The notes under the pieces are model-generated. The model was not told where the DNA came from and did not search any database. It worked only from the letters and a program-made list of their open reading frames with translations. Both the position numbers and the translations under genes were made by a program. A stretch of 64,000 bases of DNA from contig CAWCJL010000005.1 of assembly GCA_963795775.1 (NCBI GenBank), positions 62,001 to 126,000 on the forward strand, given 5' to 3'. Below are positions 44,323 to 53,155 of this stretch, one piece after another. This DNA comes from CAWCJL01 sp963795775. Lineage in GTDB: Bacteria; Acidobacteriota; Terriglobia; Terriglobales; Acidobacteriaceae. Position 1 is the stretch's first letter. Each line of letters begins with the position of its first letter.

Positions 44323-44618
44323 TTGCCCGATCTCGTAGCCGGGCTGCCCCGTCCGGCCGGAAACGGAACGCCAGGAGACGTCGACCGTGGAATTTCACAA
44401 AAGAACCGATTGACTGCCCTCATTTTCAGGGGCTAGTCTGTGCGCATCCGAGGGATTCGCCAATCCGAAAAGGCGTTCAGCCGGCCGCCATCTTTTGCGA
44501 GCCTGGCGCGTCTAATAAGTGTGGATTTCGCTCGGTTTTCCTGCGCTCCAGATCCCCATTCTCCAACTTTGAACATGCGCCTCCCTGTGGAAGGGATGGC
44601 AGGAGGTTGTCCGCTCAC

Positions 44619-45638
44619 TTGATCAAGAAAACGCTCGATATCACACCCAACATTGAGCCCCTGTTCGGGACCCACGACGAAAATCTGAGGCTGCTGGAAG
44701 ACAAGCTCCGTGTCCGTATCGACCTGCGGTCCGATGGACTGCAAATAGAAGGGCCGGATGAGGGCGTGGAATGCGTGCAGCGCATTTTCAGCGACTACGA
44801 GCAGCTCCGGCGGGCCGGGACCACGCTGCAGAACGGGGAACTGAACGGGCTGCTGAAGATGGTGACCAGCGATCCCGCGGTCACGCTGCGCAGCCTGATC
44901 GAGAGCGGAAAGCAGCGATCGAACGGGGGCATCAAGCGCATGGTCCAGCCGCGCTCCGTGAACCAGCGGCGCTATGTGGAAGCCATCGAGCAGGCGGACA
45001 TGGTCTTCGGCATCGGACCGGCGGGTACGGGCAAGACGTATCTTGCGGTCGCCATGGCGGCTTCCGCGCTGCTGGCCAAGAAAGTCAGCCGCATCATCCT
45101 GGTGCGGCCGGCGGTGGAAGCGGGAGAACGTCTCGGTTTCCTGCCCGGCACCCTGCAGGAGAAGGTGGATCCTTACCTCCGGCCACTGTACGATGCGCTC
45201 TACGACCTGCTGGAGCAGGACCGGGTGGACAAGATGTTTGAACGCAACGTGATCGAAGTGGCTCCGCTGGCCTTCATGCGCGGGCGCACGCTGAACGATG
45301 CCTTCATCATCATGGACGAGGCGCAGAACACCACCAGCGAGCAGATGAAGATGTTTCTGACGCGGCTGGGCAACAACTCGAAGGCGATCATCACCGGGGA
45401 CATCACGCAGATTGACCTGCCCAACCCCAAGCGCTCAGGGCTGGTCGAGGCGATCGACGTGCTTAAGGGCGTGGATGGCATCCGCTTCTGCCACTTCGAG
45501 GACGGCGACGTGGTGCGGCATCACCTGGTGCAGCGCATCATTCGCGCCTACGACGGCTTTGGCCGGACGCAGCAGGAAGAACTCCCGCTCGGTCTCGGCG
45601 CGGAGGCCGCGGTGCAGCCGGCGCCCAAGCCGCAGTAG
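44619..45638 (+). CDS. phoH: PhoH-family ATPase
   Basis: This cytosolic P-loop ATPase belongs to the PhoH/YbeZ group, associated with RNA metabolism and working next to YbeY. Walker A GPAGTGKTYLAVA (about 134-142), RPAVEAGERLGFLPG, Walker B AFIIMDEAQNTT and ITGDITQIDLP are family hallmarks. An N-terminal KH-like region (LRLLEDKLRVRIDLRSDGLQIEG) precedes them. TTG 44619, 12 nt after AGGAGG, is the likely start, because TTG 44607 directly abuts that site. It begins the phoH-ybeY-corC-era operon. Confidence 0.93.
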   Translation: MIKKTLDITPNIEPLFGTHDENLRLLEDKLRVRIDLRSDGLQIEGPDEGVECVQRIFSDYEQLRRAGTTLQNGELNGLLKMVTSDPAVTLRSLIESGKQRSNGGIKRMVQPRSVNQRRYVEAIEQADMVFGIGPAGTGKTYLAVAMAASALLAKKVSRIILVRPAVEAGERLGFLPGTLQEKVDPYLRPLYDALYDLLEQDRVDKMFERNVIEVAPLAFMRGRTLNDAFIIMDEAQNTTSEQMKMFLTRLGNNSKAIITGDITQIDLPNPKRSGLVEAIDVLKGVDGIRFCHFEDGDVVRHHLVQRIIRAYDGFGRTQQEELPLGLGAEAAVQPAPKPQ

Positions 45639-45734
45639 CGGCGGCATCGTCAGCGCACTGCTGGACAGGCCAGCTACAATGAGAGGGGGAGAGCCGTGGT
45701 GCTCTCCTTCTGCATTTATGGGTTGCCGAAAACG

Positions 45735-46310
45735 ATGATCGTGTATGAACCCCCAGGGGACTTACGGCTCCCCCGAGGTTCTCGTATCCGTAAGCGGGAA
45801 CTCACGGCCTTTGTAGGCGCGGTCGCAGCGGAGATTGCGCTGCAGGGCGAAGTCTCTGTGCTGCTCACCGGAGACGCGCACATTCGCGAACTGAACCGTC
45901 GCTTCCGCAAAAAGGACAAAGCCACAGATGTGCTCTCTTTCCCACCCGCCGAGCAGGGGAGCGACGGAGCGCGGACGGCAGTGGCCGGGGACCTGGCGCT
46001 CTCGATCGAAACCGCGCTGCGGCAGAGCGCGGATGCCGGGCACGATCTGGAAACGGAGTTGAAGATACTGCTGCTGCATGGGCTGTTGCATCTTGCCGGC
46101 TACGACCACGAAACCGATGATGGAAGCATGCGCCGCCGCGAAGAGCAGATGCGCGCACGTTTCAGCCTGCCTGCGGGGCTGATCGCCAGGAGCGGTATGC
46201 GGCGGCCGCCCGCGCAGGCCAAAGCCGCGCCGCTGCCCGTGGGGAGCAAATCCGGTGCAGCCGTCATGCGCAAGCGTACCCGCGCAGACGTCGAGGGCAA
46301 GAGTCGATGA
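45735..46310 (+). CDS. ybeY: Endoribonuclease YbeY
   Basis: YbeY is a zinc RNase needed for 16S rRNA maturation and ribosome quality control. The zinc motif HGLLHLAGYDHE and KKDKATDVLSFP are diagnostic. ATG 45735 gives a family-like N-terminus (MIVYEPPGDLRLPRG). A GTG at 45696 with a strong G-rich ribosome site 5 nt away is an in-frame alternative adding 13 residues. The C-terminal 45 residues past the domain are basic and Pro/Ala-rich. The stop overlaps the next ATG (46307-46310). Confidence 0.93.
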   Translation: MIVYEPPGDLRLPRGSRIRKRELTAFVGAVAAEIALQGEVSVLLTGDAHIRELNRRFRKKDKATDVLSFPPAEQGSDGARTAVAGDLALSIETALRQSADAGHDLETELKILLLHGLLHLAGYDHETDDGSMRRREEQMRARFSLPAGLIARSGMRRPPAQAKAAPLPVGSKSGAAVMRKRTRADVEGKSR

Positions 46311-47623
46311 CCATCGTCTACGCGGTGCTGACCCTCGCGCTACTGGCTATCCATACCCTGGCCTGCTACATGGACCGTCTCTACTCCGAGATGGGAAAGT
46401 TCCTTTCCCGCGCTTCGCAGGACAACATCGACGTGTGGGAGCAGAGGGTGGAGCCGCGGCTCGGCTACTCGCGCGATAAGGCAGCACTCTCGGCAGCGGT
46501 GCTGGCCCAGCTTTCCCTTGGCTGTATCGCCCTGGTATTTGGGGCGCTGCTGTTTGACCGCGCCAGTGCATGGGGGCGTCCCACGGCGCTCGAAGTGCTG
46601 CAGGCCGTCTTCAGCCTCGTGCTGGTAGTGGTGCTGGCCAGCCGCTTTCTCCCTTTTGTGCTGTTTACGCGAACGCGCGGTGACTGGGTAGTGCGCTGGC
46701 GGTGGCTCATCCGGGTGCTCTTTGCCGTGATCCTGCCGGTCACACTGGCGCTCTCCTTCCTGTTGTCGATCGCGGCCCTGGCGGAGGCGCCGGCCACGAA
46801 GAAGTCGGAGGAAGAGGATGCATCGGAAGCGGTGGACGCGCTGATCGAGGCCGGCGAAGAGGAAGGCATCCTGGAGGAGAGCGACCGCGAACTGGTGCGG
46901 TCGGCGGTGGAGTTCGGGGACAAGGTGGTGCGCGAAGTAATGACGCCACGGCCGTCTATTTTTGCGGTGCCGGCCGAGACCACTCTCGAGGACTTTCTGC
47001 GCTTGTTGAAAGAGCATGCGTATTCGCGGGTGCCGGTGTATGTGGGCACGCTGGACCAGGTGACCGGCATCGTGTTCTCGCATGACCTGCTGCAAGTTAC
47101 TGACGAGGATGCGACGCGGCGCACCGTGGCGAGCCTGGAGCGGGCCGCCGCCTTTGTGCCGGAAACCAAGCGCGTGAACGAACTGCTGCGCGAGATGCAG
47201 CGGGAAAAGCAGCACATGCGCATCGTGATCGATGAGTATGGCGGCGTGGCCGGCCTGGTGACCATCGAGGATCTGCTGGAAGAGATCGTCGGCGCCATCA
47301 CCGACGAGCACGAGCAGGAAAGCGAGATGAACACGCCGCTTGAAGAGGAGCGGGGTGTTTGGATCGTGCCGGGTACGCTCGAAGTGGAAGAACTGGAAAA
47401 GCTCACCGGCGACTTCGATCTGCGGGAGGATGAATACGAGGCCACCACCGTCTCCGGCCTGGTGAGCGAGATTGCCGGGCGCATTCCGCAGGCGGGTGAG
47501 GTGGTGCTGGCCAGGGGTGCGCGCTTTGAAGTGCTGGCCTCGACCGATCGCCGCATTGAACGGCTGCGCGTTTCGGCCGCGGTGGCGCCGGCGGAGATCT
47601 CCGGAAGCTCGCCCGCCGCGTGA
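46307..47623 (+). CDS. HlyC/CorC-family membrane protein with CBS domains
   Basis: The 438-residue protein has three to four TM helices in a divergent DUF21-type N-terminal domain, a CBS pair (VVREVMTPRPSIFAVP, HMRIVIDEYGGVAGLVTIEDLLEEIVG) and a C-terminal CorC_HlyC transporter-associated domain (VWIVPGTLEVEELEKLTG). The family is linked to magnesium/cobalt efflux, though the direct role is debated. Its ATG overlaps the ybeY stop, and era follows about 60 bp later, a conserved order. Confidence 0.9.
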   Translation: MTIVYAVLTLALLAIHTLACYMDRLYSEMGKFLSRASQDNIDVWEQRVEPRLGYSRDKAALSAAVLAQLSLGCIALVFGALLFDRASAWGRPTALEVLQAVFSLVLVVVLASRFLPFVLFTRTRGDWVVRWRWLIRVLFAVILPVTLALSFLLSIAALAEAPATKKSEEEDASEAVDALIEAGEEEGILEESDRELVRSAVEFGDKVVREVMTPRPSIFAVPAETTLEDFLRLLKEHAYSRVPVYVGTLDQVTGIVFSHDLLQVTDEDATRRTVASLERAAAFVPETKRVNELLREMQREKQHMRIVIDEYGGVAGLVTIEDLLEEIVGAITDEHEQESEMNTPLEEERGVWIVPGTLEVEELEKLTGDFDLREDEYEATTVSGLVSEIAGRIPQAGEVVLARGARFEVLASTDRRIERLRVSAAVAPAEISGSSPAA

Positions 47624-47682
47624 GGCGATCCCCGCTGCGTCCATAATGGAAGTCGAGTGGTGATCCAGGAAGGAAGTGCGGT

Positions 47683-48759
47683 GTGCGATCGGGATTCGTT
47701 TCCATTATCGGCCGTCCGAATGCGGGCAAGTCTACGCTGCTGAATGCGCTGATCGGCGAAAAGGTCGCCATTGTTACCAGCAAGCCACAGACGACCCGGA
47801 CGCGCATTCAGGGCATCCTGGACGTGCCGGCGGTTAAGGGACAGCACGCGGCAGCGCAGATCGTGTTTGTGGATACGCCGGGCGTGCACAAGGGCAGCTC
47901 GCAACTGGACCGGCGCATGCTGCAGGAGGTTTACGACGCGCTCGAACAGCGCGACATTGTCCTGCTGCTGCTGGACGCTACGCGCGAGGTGCGCCTGCCG
48001 GCTCCGCAGCCGCAGTCCGGACACGAGGCGGAAGGGGAGGAGGCCGCGGCCTCCGCGGCTGAGCCGGCGCGGGGCAGAAGGGAAGGCGAGAGCGAGGACG
48101 CCTTCGTGCTGGATTTGATCCGAAAACTCGACTGCCCGGTCTTCCTGGTGATCAACAAGATCGATCTCATCGACCGCAAGGAACTGCTGCCGCTGATCAC
48201 GCGCATGACCGCGCTGCACGCCTTCGCCGAAGTGATTCCTATCTCCGCGCGCAAGAAGGATGGACTTGACCGGCTACTGAATGCGCTGATTGAGCACCTG
48301 CCAGAAGGGCAGCGCTATTACCCCAAGGACCAGTTCACCGACCAACCGGAGCGCTTCCTGGTGGCGGAGCTGATCCGTGAGCGCATCCTGATGGAGACGG
48401 GGGAAGAGGTGCCCTATGCCTCGGCGGTAGTTATTGAAGCGTATGAAGAACCCGATCCGGAGGCGCGGCCGCGCAAAGATGGCAAGCTGCCGGTGACGCG
48501 CATCGCCGCGGCGATTTACTGCGAGCGACCCGGCCAGAAGGCGATCCTGATCGGCAAAGGCGGCTCCAAGCTGAAGAGCATCGGCGCTTCTGCGCGCCGG
48601 GAGATTGAGTCTCTGCTGGGTACGCGTGTCTTCCTCGAACTGCATGTCATTGTCGAGGAGAACTGGCGTGAACGACGCGGTTTTGTGGACACGCTGGACT
48701 GGCGCAAGCAGATGGAGCAAATGTCACAAGAGCAGGCACGAAAAGAGGATGAGGCGTAA
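47683..48759 (+). CDS. era: GTPase Era with an insertion in the G domain
   Basis: Era binds 16S rRNA and aids 30S assembly. G1 GRPNAGKS, G3 DTPGVHKG and G4 NKID (INKIDLIDRK) are intact, and the KH domain has QKAILIGKGGSKLKSIG. Between G3 and G4, residues about 104-139 form a hydrophilic Ala/Glu/Pro-rich insertion that ordinary Era lacks, lengthening the chain to 358 residues (usual about 300). The start is GTG 47683 with AAGGAAG upstream. It is the last gene of the phoH-ybeY-corC-era unit. Confidence 0.95.
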   Translation: MRSGFVSIIGRPNAGKSTLLNALIGEKVAIVTSKPQTTRTRIQGILDVPAVKGQHAAAQIVFVDTPGVHKGSSQLDRRMLQEVYDALEQRDIVLLLLDATREVRLPAPQPQSGHEAEGEEAAASAAEPARGRREGESEDAFVLDLIRKLDCPVFLVINKIDLIDRKELLPLITRMTALHAFAEVIPISARKKDGLDRLLNALIEHLPEGQRYYPKDQFTDQPERFLVAELIRERILMETGEEVPYASAVVIEAYEEPDPEARPRKDGKLPVTRIAAAIYCERPGQKAILIGKGGSKLKSIGASARREIESLLGTRVFLELHVIVEENWRERRGFVDTLDWRKQMEQMSQEQARKEDEA

Positions 48760-48770
48760 GCGTCATCCTC
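48745..48770. terminator. Inverted repeat at the end of era
   Basis: GAGGATGA (48745-48752) pairs with TCATCCTC (48763-48770) across the era stop codon. Without a T-run it is only a possible terminator between convergent genes. Confidence 0.4.
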
Positions 48771-48792
48771 GCTGGCTCAGGCCGGCGGCGCA

Positions 48793-50646
48793 CTACTCAG
48801 CCTTGCCGATGGTTTTCTCGGTGTAGGCCTTCTGTAGAACGTAAAAGGCAAGCTTCTTTTTGCCCTGATCGGAGATGAGGCCCTTGCGGTTGAAGTTGTC
48901 CTGGATGCCATTCCGCACCCGGCGCGGGGAGCGGAAATCCATCAGCACCCAGGGACTCATTCCCCGAAGCTGCGGGATGTGGCTCAGCATGACAAGTTGA
49001 TGCTGGTAGAGTTCTGCCTGGTATTCCTCGGTCCAGAGAGTGTCCTTGCTGCCGTGCATGCCGGCCTTGGCGCCCCCGCCGAACTCGCTCATGATGAGCG
49101 GCTTCTGGTAGGAGAGGTGCCACTCGGTGTGGTCCGCGTCCGCGGGCGTGTGCTCGTACCAGCCCACGTACTCATTGGCGCCGATCACGTCGAGGCTGGC
49201 CCCGAGCGGGTCGTCGATATATTTATTCATCCCTTCGGTACGCACCAGCAGCGCCGCTGTGACCAGTCGCGTGGGGTCGGCGGTGTGGACATCGGAGGCG
49301 AGTGTCTGAAGAAAGTGCGTGCGCGCTGGCGTGTTCGGCGTTTCGTTGGCAATGGACCAGAGGATGATCGAGGCCTTGTTGTGATCGCGGCGAATCATTT
49401 CATGTAACTGCTGTTGCGCTTTGGTGAGGACGTCCGGGTTGTCAAACTCGATGGCCCAGTAGGTCGGAATCTCCGACCAGACGAGGATGCCCATTCTGTC
49501 CGCGAGCCGGGTCATCTTCTGGTCGTGCGGATAGTGCGCCAGGCGGACGTAATTCGCACCCAGCTCGTGTACCCAGCCGAGCAGGGTCGCTACATCCTTT
49601 TCCGTGTCTGCGCGCCCGGTGCGGTAGGGGGCTTCCGCATGCACCGAGACGCCGCGCAGAAAGATCGGCTTGCCGTTCAGCAGGATCTCCGTGCCGCGCA
49701 CCTCGACGGTGCGGAAACCGATCTCGTCGTCCAATGTGTCCGCCCCGGCGCGGAGCTCGACCTTGTAGAGCCGCGGTGTCTCCGGCGACCACAGTGTCAA
49801 TCCTGGAGCAGAGAGCGTCAGCGGCGCGCGGCCGTCCGCGCCGACTTTGACCGAGCTCGAAAGCTTCAGCTCGGGAATGCTGACGGTGACCGGCGCACCG
49901 GCGGCAGCGCCTTCGACATGCACGTAGCCTTCGAGATCGCCCGTGGTGCCACGCTTGAGGTGGAGGTCGTAGTCGTCGATAAAGGCCTCGGGTACTTCGA
50001 CCAGCGACACGTCTTCGGTGAGTCCGCCGTAGTTCCACCAATCGGTCTGCAGCGCCGGGACACCATCGGGCAGGCGCTTGTTATCCACCGCGACCACGGC
50101 GAAGTTGCCGCCGTCGTGCAGCAGGGAAGTGACATCGCAATCGAAGGGCGTGAAGCCGCCTTCGTGATCGCAGGCGTGCTTGCCGTTGATCCACACGAAC
50201 GAGCGGTAATTGGCCGCGCTCACGTGGAAGAAGACGCGATGGTCTGGCCGGGGATGGAAGGTGAAGTCCTTCTCGTACCAGACCGGCCCTTCGTAGTAGA
50301 GGAGCGAATCGCGCTGGGTATTCCAGTCACCCGGCACGTGGAGCGGCGGCGCGGTCGCGAAGTCGTAATCCAGTGGGCCGGTGTGCGCGTTCTCCGTCGC
50401 ATTGCTGAAATAGCCGTTGTCGCGCACCTTGCCGTGGAAGTCATAGAGACCCGATCCGTAGGGATCGATGATGGCGTGCCAATCCCCATTGAGGCTGGTG
50501 GCCGGGCGGTGGTCGACATCCACCAGCAGCGTGGGTGCGTTCTGCGCGTTCGCGTTGCCAAGGGAGAGAGCGGCGAGGACGAGGAGAGCTGTGCAGGAAC
50601 CGTAACGGACGAGGCGGGAACGGGCCGGGATTGCCGAAGGGTGCAT
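48793..50646 (-). CDS. Secreted glycoside hydrolase family 2
   Basis: GGAG 7 nt before ATG 50646 starts a 617-residue protein with a signal peptide (SRLVRYGSCTALLVLAALSL...NAQ). The GH2 layout is complete: N-terminal sugar-binding domain (LNGDWHAIIDPYGSG, VPGDWNTQ), Ig-like middle, and a TIM barrel with the acid/base Glu in WSIANETP (about 434) and the nucleophile Glu in MSEFGGGA (about 520). FRTVEVRGTEILLNGKPIFLRGVSVH is typical of beta-glucuronidase/beta-galactosidase members; the exact sugar is uncertain. It acts outside the cytoplasm on plant- or microbe-derived glycans. Confidence 0.92.
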   Translation of the reverse strand: MHPSAIPARSRLVRYGSCTALLVLAALSLGNANAQNAPTLLVDVDHRPATSLNGDWHAIIDPYGSGLYDFHGKVRDNGYFSNATENAHTGPLDYDFATAPPLHVPGDWNTQRDSLLYYEGPVWYEKDFTFHPRPDHRVFFHVSAANYRSFVWINGKHACDHEGGFTPFDCDVTSLLHDGGNFAVVAVDNKRLPDGVPALQTDWWNYGGLTEDVSLVEVPEAFIDDYDLHLKRGTTGDLEGYVHVEGAAAGAPVTVSIPELKLSSSVKVGADGRAPLTLSAPGLTLWSPETPRLYKVELRAGADTLDDEIGFRTVEVRGTEILLNGKPIFLRGVSVHAEAPYRTGRADTEKDVATLLGWVHELGANYVRLAHYPHDQKMTRLADRMGILVWSEIPTYWAIEFDNPDVLTKAQQQLHEMIRRDHNKASIILWSIANETPNTPARTHFLQTLASDVHTADPTRLVTAALLVRTEGMNKYIDDPLGASLDVIGANEYVGWYEHTPADADHTEWHLSYQKPLIMSEFGGGAKAGMHGSKDTLWTEEYQAELYQHQLVMLSHIPQLRGMSPWVLMDFRSPRRVRNGIQDNFNRKGLISDQGKKKLAFYVLQKAYTEKTIGKAE

Positions 50647-51022
50647 GAGGGGTCTCCGAAGCAAAAGCCATGCTAATGCGTTGTGCGCGGGATTGCGAGA
50701 GTATCGGGCGTTTGCACAACAGATGTGCCACTGCAGGAAGGAAATGACAATCGATTGCACTATCGTAATTTTCCGCCGAAAAACGTTTCAGTTTTCATGC
50801 AACCTTAATTGAGGGTGCGAGATATCTGTTCTACGCTCGGGGCCGGGGCGATCTCTCTCCCGGCGAACATCATCGTGGCCGGCCCGGCGTGGTCCTCAGC
50901 TTCGTAGCGCGTTTGCCCTTCTGTCTGAGTGGGACAACAGCGCCTGCACGGCTTCCGTGCGGGCGCGCGCCATCCCTGCCCCGCATCAGAGTTAGCTGCC
51001 ACCCACGGCAGAAGGAGGGCGT
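50647..51022. other. Divergent promoter region of the GH2 gene and ackA
   Basis: A non-coding 376-bp spacer. The only structured element noted is the LacI/CcpA-type half-palindrome at 50779-50790. No clear promoter pair was found for either gene. Confidence 0.35.
50779..50790. promoter_or_regulatory. LacI-family operator-like palindrome
   Basis: On the minus strand TGAAACGTTTTT matches the LacI-type core TGAAAC-GTTTCA at 10 of 12 positions, about 135 bp upstream of the GH2 start. Such sites often control glycosidase genes. Confidence 0.3.
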
Positions 51023-52207
51023 GTGCCCCCAGCGATCCTGGTGATCAACAGCGGTTCGTCATCGCTGAAGTTTGGTCTGTACACCGAGCAGGACGCCGGT
51101 CCAGCGCTGCTATTCAGCGGGGCGGCTGACGGCATCGGCCAGACGAAAGGCGAGTTGACGGTGAAGGATGCCGCGGGTAAGACCGTGTTTCAGGAGGACG
51201 CTGCGTATCCGGGGCAGAAGGACGCGTTCGCGCATGCATCGGCCCAGCTTCAGCGCGTAGGCGCACCGGCACCCGCTGCGGTCGGCCATCGCGTGGTGCA
51301 TGGCGGGCCGCATCTGCGCGAGAACACGGCGATCACTCCAGCGGTGCTGCAGACGCTGCAGGACTCTGTCCACTTCGCGCCCCTGCACATCCCGGTGGCG
51401 CTGGAACTGATCCGCATCACGGAGGAGAACTATCCCGGTGTGCCGCAGTTCGCGTGCTTCGACACGACTTTCCATCGCACGCTGCCGGCGGTGGCGAGCA
51501 CTTATCCGTTGCCGCAACGCTTTCGCGATGGCGGAGTAGAACGCTACGGCTTCCACGGCATCTCGTATGCATCGGTGGTGCATGCGCTTGCGCTCGAGGT
51601 GCCACGGCGGCTGGTGGCGGCGCACCTGGGAAACGGGGCCAGCCTGTGCGCCATCGAGAACGGGCGATCGGTGGATACCTCGATGGGCCTGACTCCGACG
51701 GGCGGCATTCCGATGGGCACGCGGTCCGGGGATCTCGATCCCGGAGTGGTGCTGTTCCTGGCGCGTCACTGGAACCTGTCGAATGACGAGCTGGAGTCGG
51801 TGCTGAATCATCAATCCGGACTGGCAGGCCTGGCCGATGGCACGAGCGACATGCGCGCGCTCACCGCGGCGGCTGCGGCCGGGGATGCGCATGCCGCGCT
51901 GGCAATCGACATCTTTGCACGGAGTATCGCGAAGACCATCGCGGCGTATGCCGCGGTGCTGGGCGGGCTCGACATGCTGGTGTTTACCGGCGGCATTGGC
52001 GAGCACAGCGCGGAAGTGCGGGCGAAGGCCTGCGCGCGCCTGGGCTTTCTCGGCGTCACGCTTTCTGAGCAGAGAAATGCGGCCTCCGGCCGGGATAGCA
52101 ATGGCTTCGTTTCGCCGCAGGGCGCGCCTTGCCCGGTGCGCATTTTGGCGGCGGACGAAGATGGGCAGATTGCGCGGGATGTGGTGCGGATGATGGGTGC
52201 TTCGTAG
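51023..52207 (+). CDS. ackA: Acetate kinase
   Basis: AckA converts acetyl-phosphate plus ADP to acetate plus ATP. NSGSSSLKFG at the N-terminus, HRVVHGG, CFDTTFHRTLP, RYGFHGISY, AHLGNGAS and FTGGIGEHSAEVR are the signature blocks. The GTG 51023 start is preceded by AAGGAGG. At 394 residues it is normal. In an acidobacterium with phosphoketolase (4 kb downstream) it would complete a heterolactic-like route from xylulose/fructose phosphates to acetate. Confidence 0.95.
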   Translation: MPPAILVINSGSSSLKFGLYTEQDAGPALLFSGAADGIGQTKGELTVKDAAGKTVFQEDAAYPGQKDAFAHASAQLQRVGAPAPAAVGHRVVHGGPHLRENTAITPAVLQTLQDSVHFAPLHIPVALELIRITEENYPGVPQFACFDTTFHRTLPAVASTYPLPQRFRDGGVERYGFHGISYASVVHALALEVPRRLVAAHLGNGASLCAIENGRSVDTSMGLTPTGGIPMGTRSGDLDPGVVLFLARHWNLSNDELESVLNHQSGLAGLADGTSDMRALTAAAAAGDAHAALAIDIFARSIAKTIAAYAAVLGGLDMLVFTGGIGEHSAEVRAKACARLGFLGVTLSEQRNAASGRDSNGFVSPQGAPCPVRILAADEDGQIARDVVRMMGAS

Positions 52208-52216
52208 CGAGTGGAC

Positions 52217-52996
52217 TTACACCGGCTTGTATCCCCAATTTGCGGTGAAAGTAATGACGCTGGTCCAGTAGTGCGGATCGTGGAAGAAGGTGCGGAACTC
52301 CTGGAGCATGTTGTCGGTGACGTGACCCGACTTGAGCAGTGAGGGCGCCAACTCGCGCACGGTGTCGAGCCAGTAGGTAGCCCAGTCGGAGCCGCCATTG
52401 AACTGTGCCGTCAAGCCTTCGCCCGCAATCGTCGTGAGGCCAAGCGAGTCCAGCCACCCGGGAATTTTGCGGGCAATGAAGAAGTCGATGCCGGCTCCCG
52501 CCGACCACTGCAGCCATCCTTGCCAAAATGCGTGTATGGAATCCGGCTCGGTGACAGTGCACGGCAGCATGTCCGGTTCGATGGAAAGGAGCAGGCCTCC
52601 GGGCTTGAGCGCCGCGACCATGCGCTCCAATGCCTTGCGGGCCGGGGGGAGGTGGTGGAGCAGGGCACGCGCGACCACGAGGTCGTATGCGCTTTCCTCG
52701 ATCTGATCCTGAAGGATATCGATCTGACGGATTTCAAGACCGGGCGCTTGCAGGTTCCGGATGTATCTAAGATCGAGGTCGCTCGCGACCACATAACCAG
52801 TCGGCGCCACGGATGCGGCCAGAGCCTGAGAGATCGAGCCATTACCGGACCCGAGTTCGAGGCAACGCCATCCGGGACCAACTCCAAGCCGGGCAAGATG
52901 CGCGAGCTCCATGGGATCCAACAACTGTGACATGAGGGCCAGGCGTTGCTGCTCCCCCGCCATGTGGTGGGGCAAGATGTATTCACTCACGGGCAT
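52217..52996 (-). CDS. SAM-dependent class I methyltransferase
   Basis: The 259-residue protein has Rossmann motif I CLELGSGNGSISQAL with acidic post-I loop (VVASDLDLRYI) and motif IV-like DLVVARALLHHLPPARKALERMVAALKPGGLLL, as in UbiE-type small-molecule methyltransferases. The substrate is not evident. ATG 52996 has AAAGG very close. It is convergent with ackA (stops 9 bp apart) and precedes no obvious partner. The C-terminal half is Trp-rich (YWLDTVRE, HYWTSVITFTANWGY). Confidence 0.85.
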   Translation of the reverse strand: MPVSEYILPHHMAGEQQRLALMSQLLDPMELAHLARLGVGPGWRCLELGSGNGSISQALAASVAPTGYVVASDLDLRYIRNLQAPGLEIRQIDILQDQIEESAYDLVVARALLHHLPPARKALERMVAALKPGGLLLSIEPDMLPCTVTEPDSIHAFWQGWLQWSAGAGIDFFIARKIPGWLDSLGLTTIAGEGLTAQFNGGSDWATYWLDTVRELAPSLLKSGHVTDNMLQEFRTFFHDPHYWTSVITFTANWGYKPV

Positions 52997-53155
52997 GGCC
53001 TTTCGTGCGGAGTGGGGAAGCTGCGTCCCGGATTATATGTCAGGCAGGAAGATGGGATGGGATTTGTAATGACAAGCACTTGTATCTGCCTACTTGGCGA
53101 GCACTGCACGCAGCAGGAGGATGAGGTCTCGCTTTCCGGTATCTGCTTTGATTCG

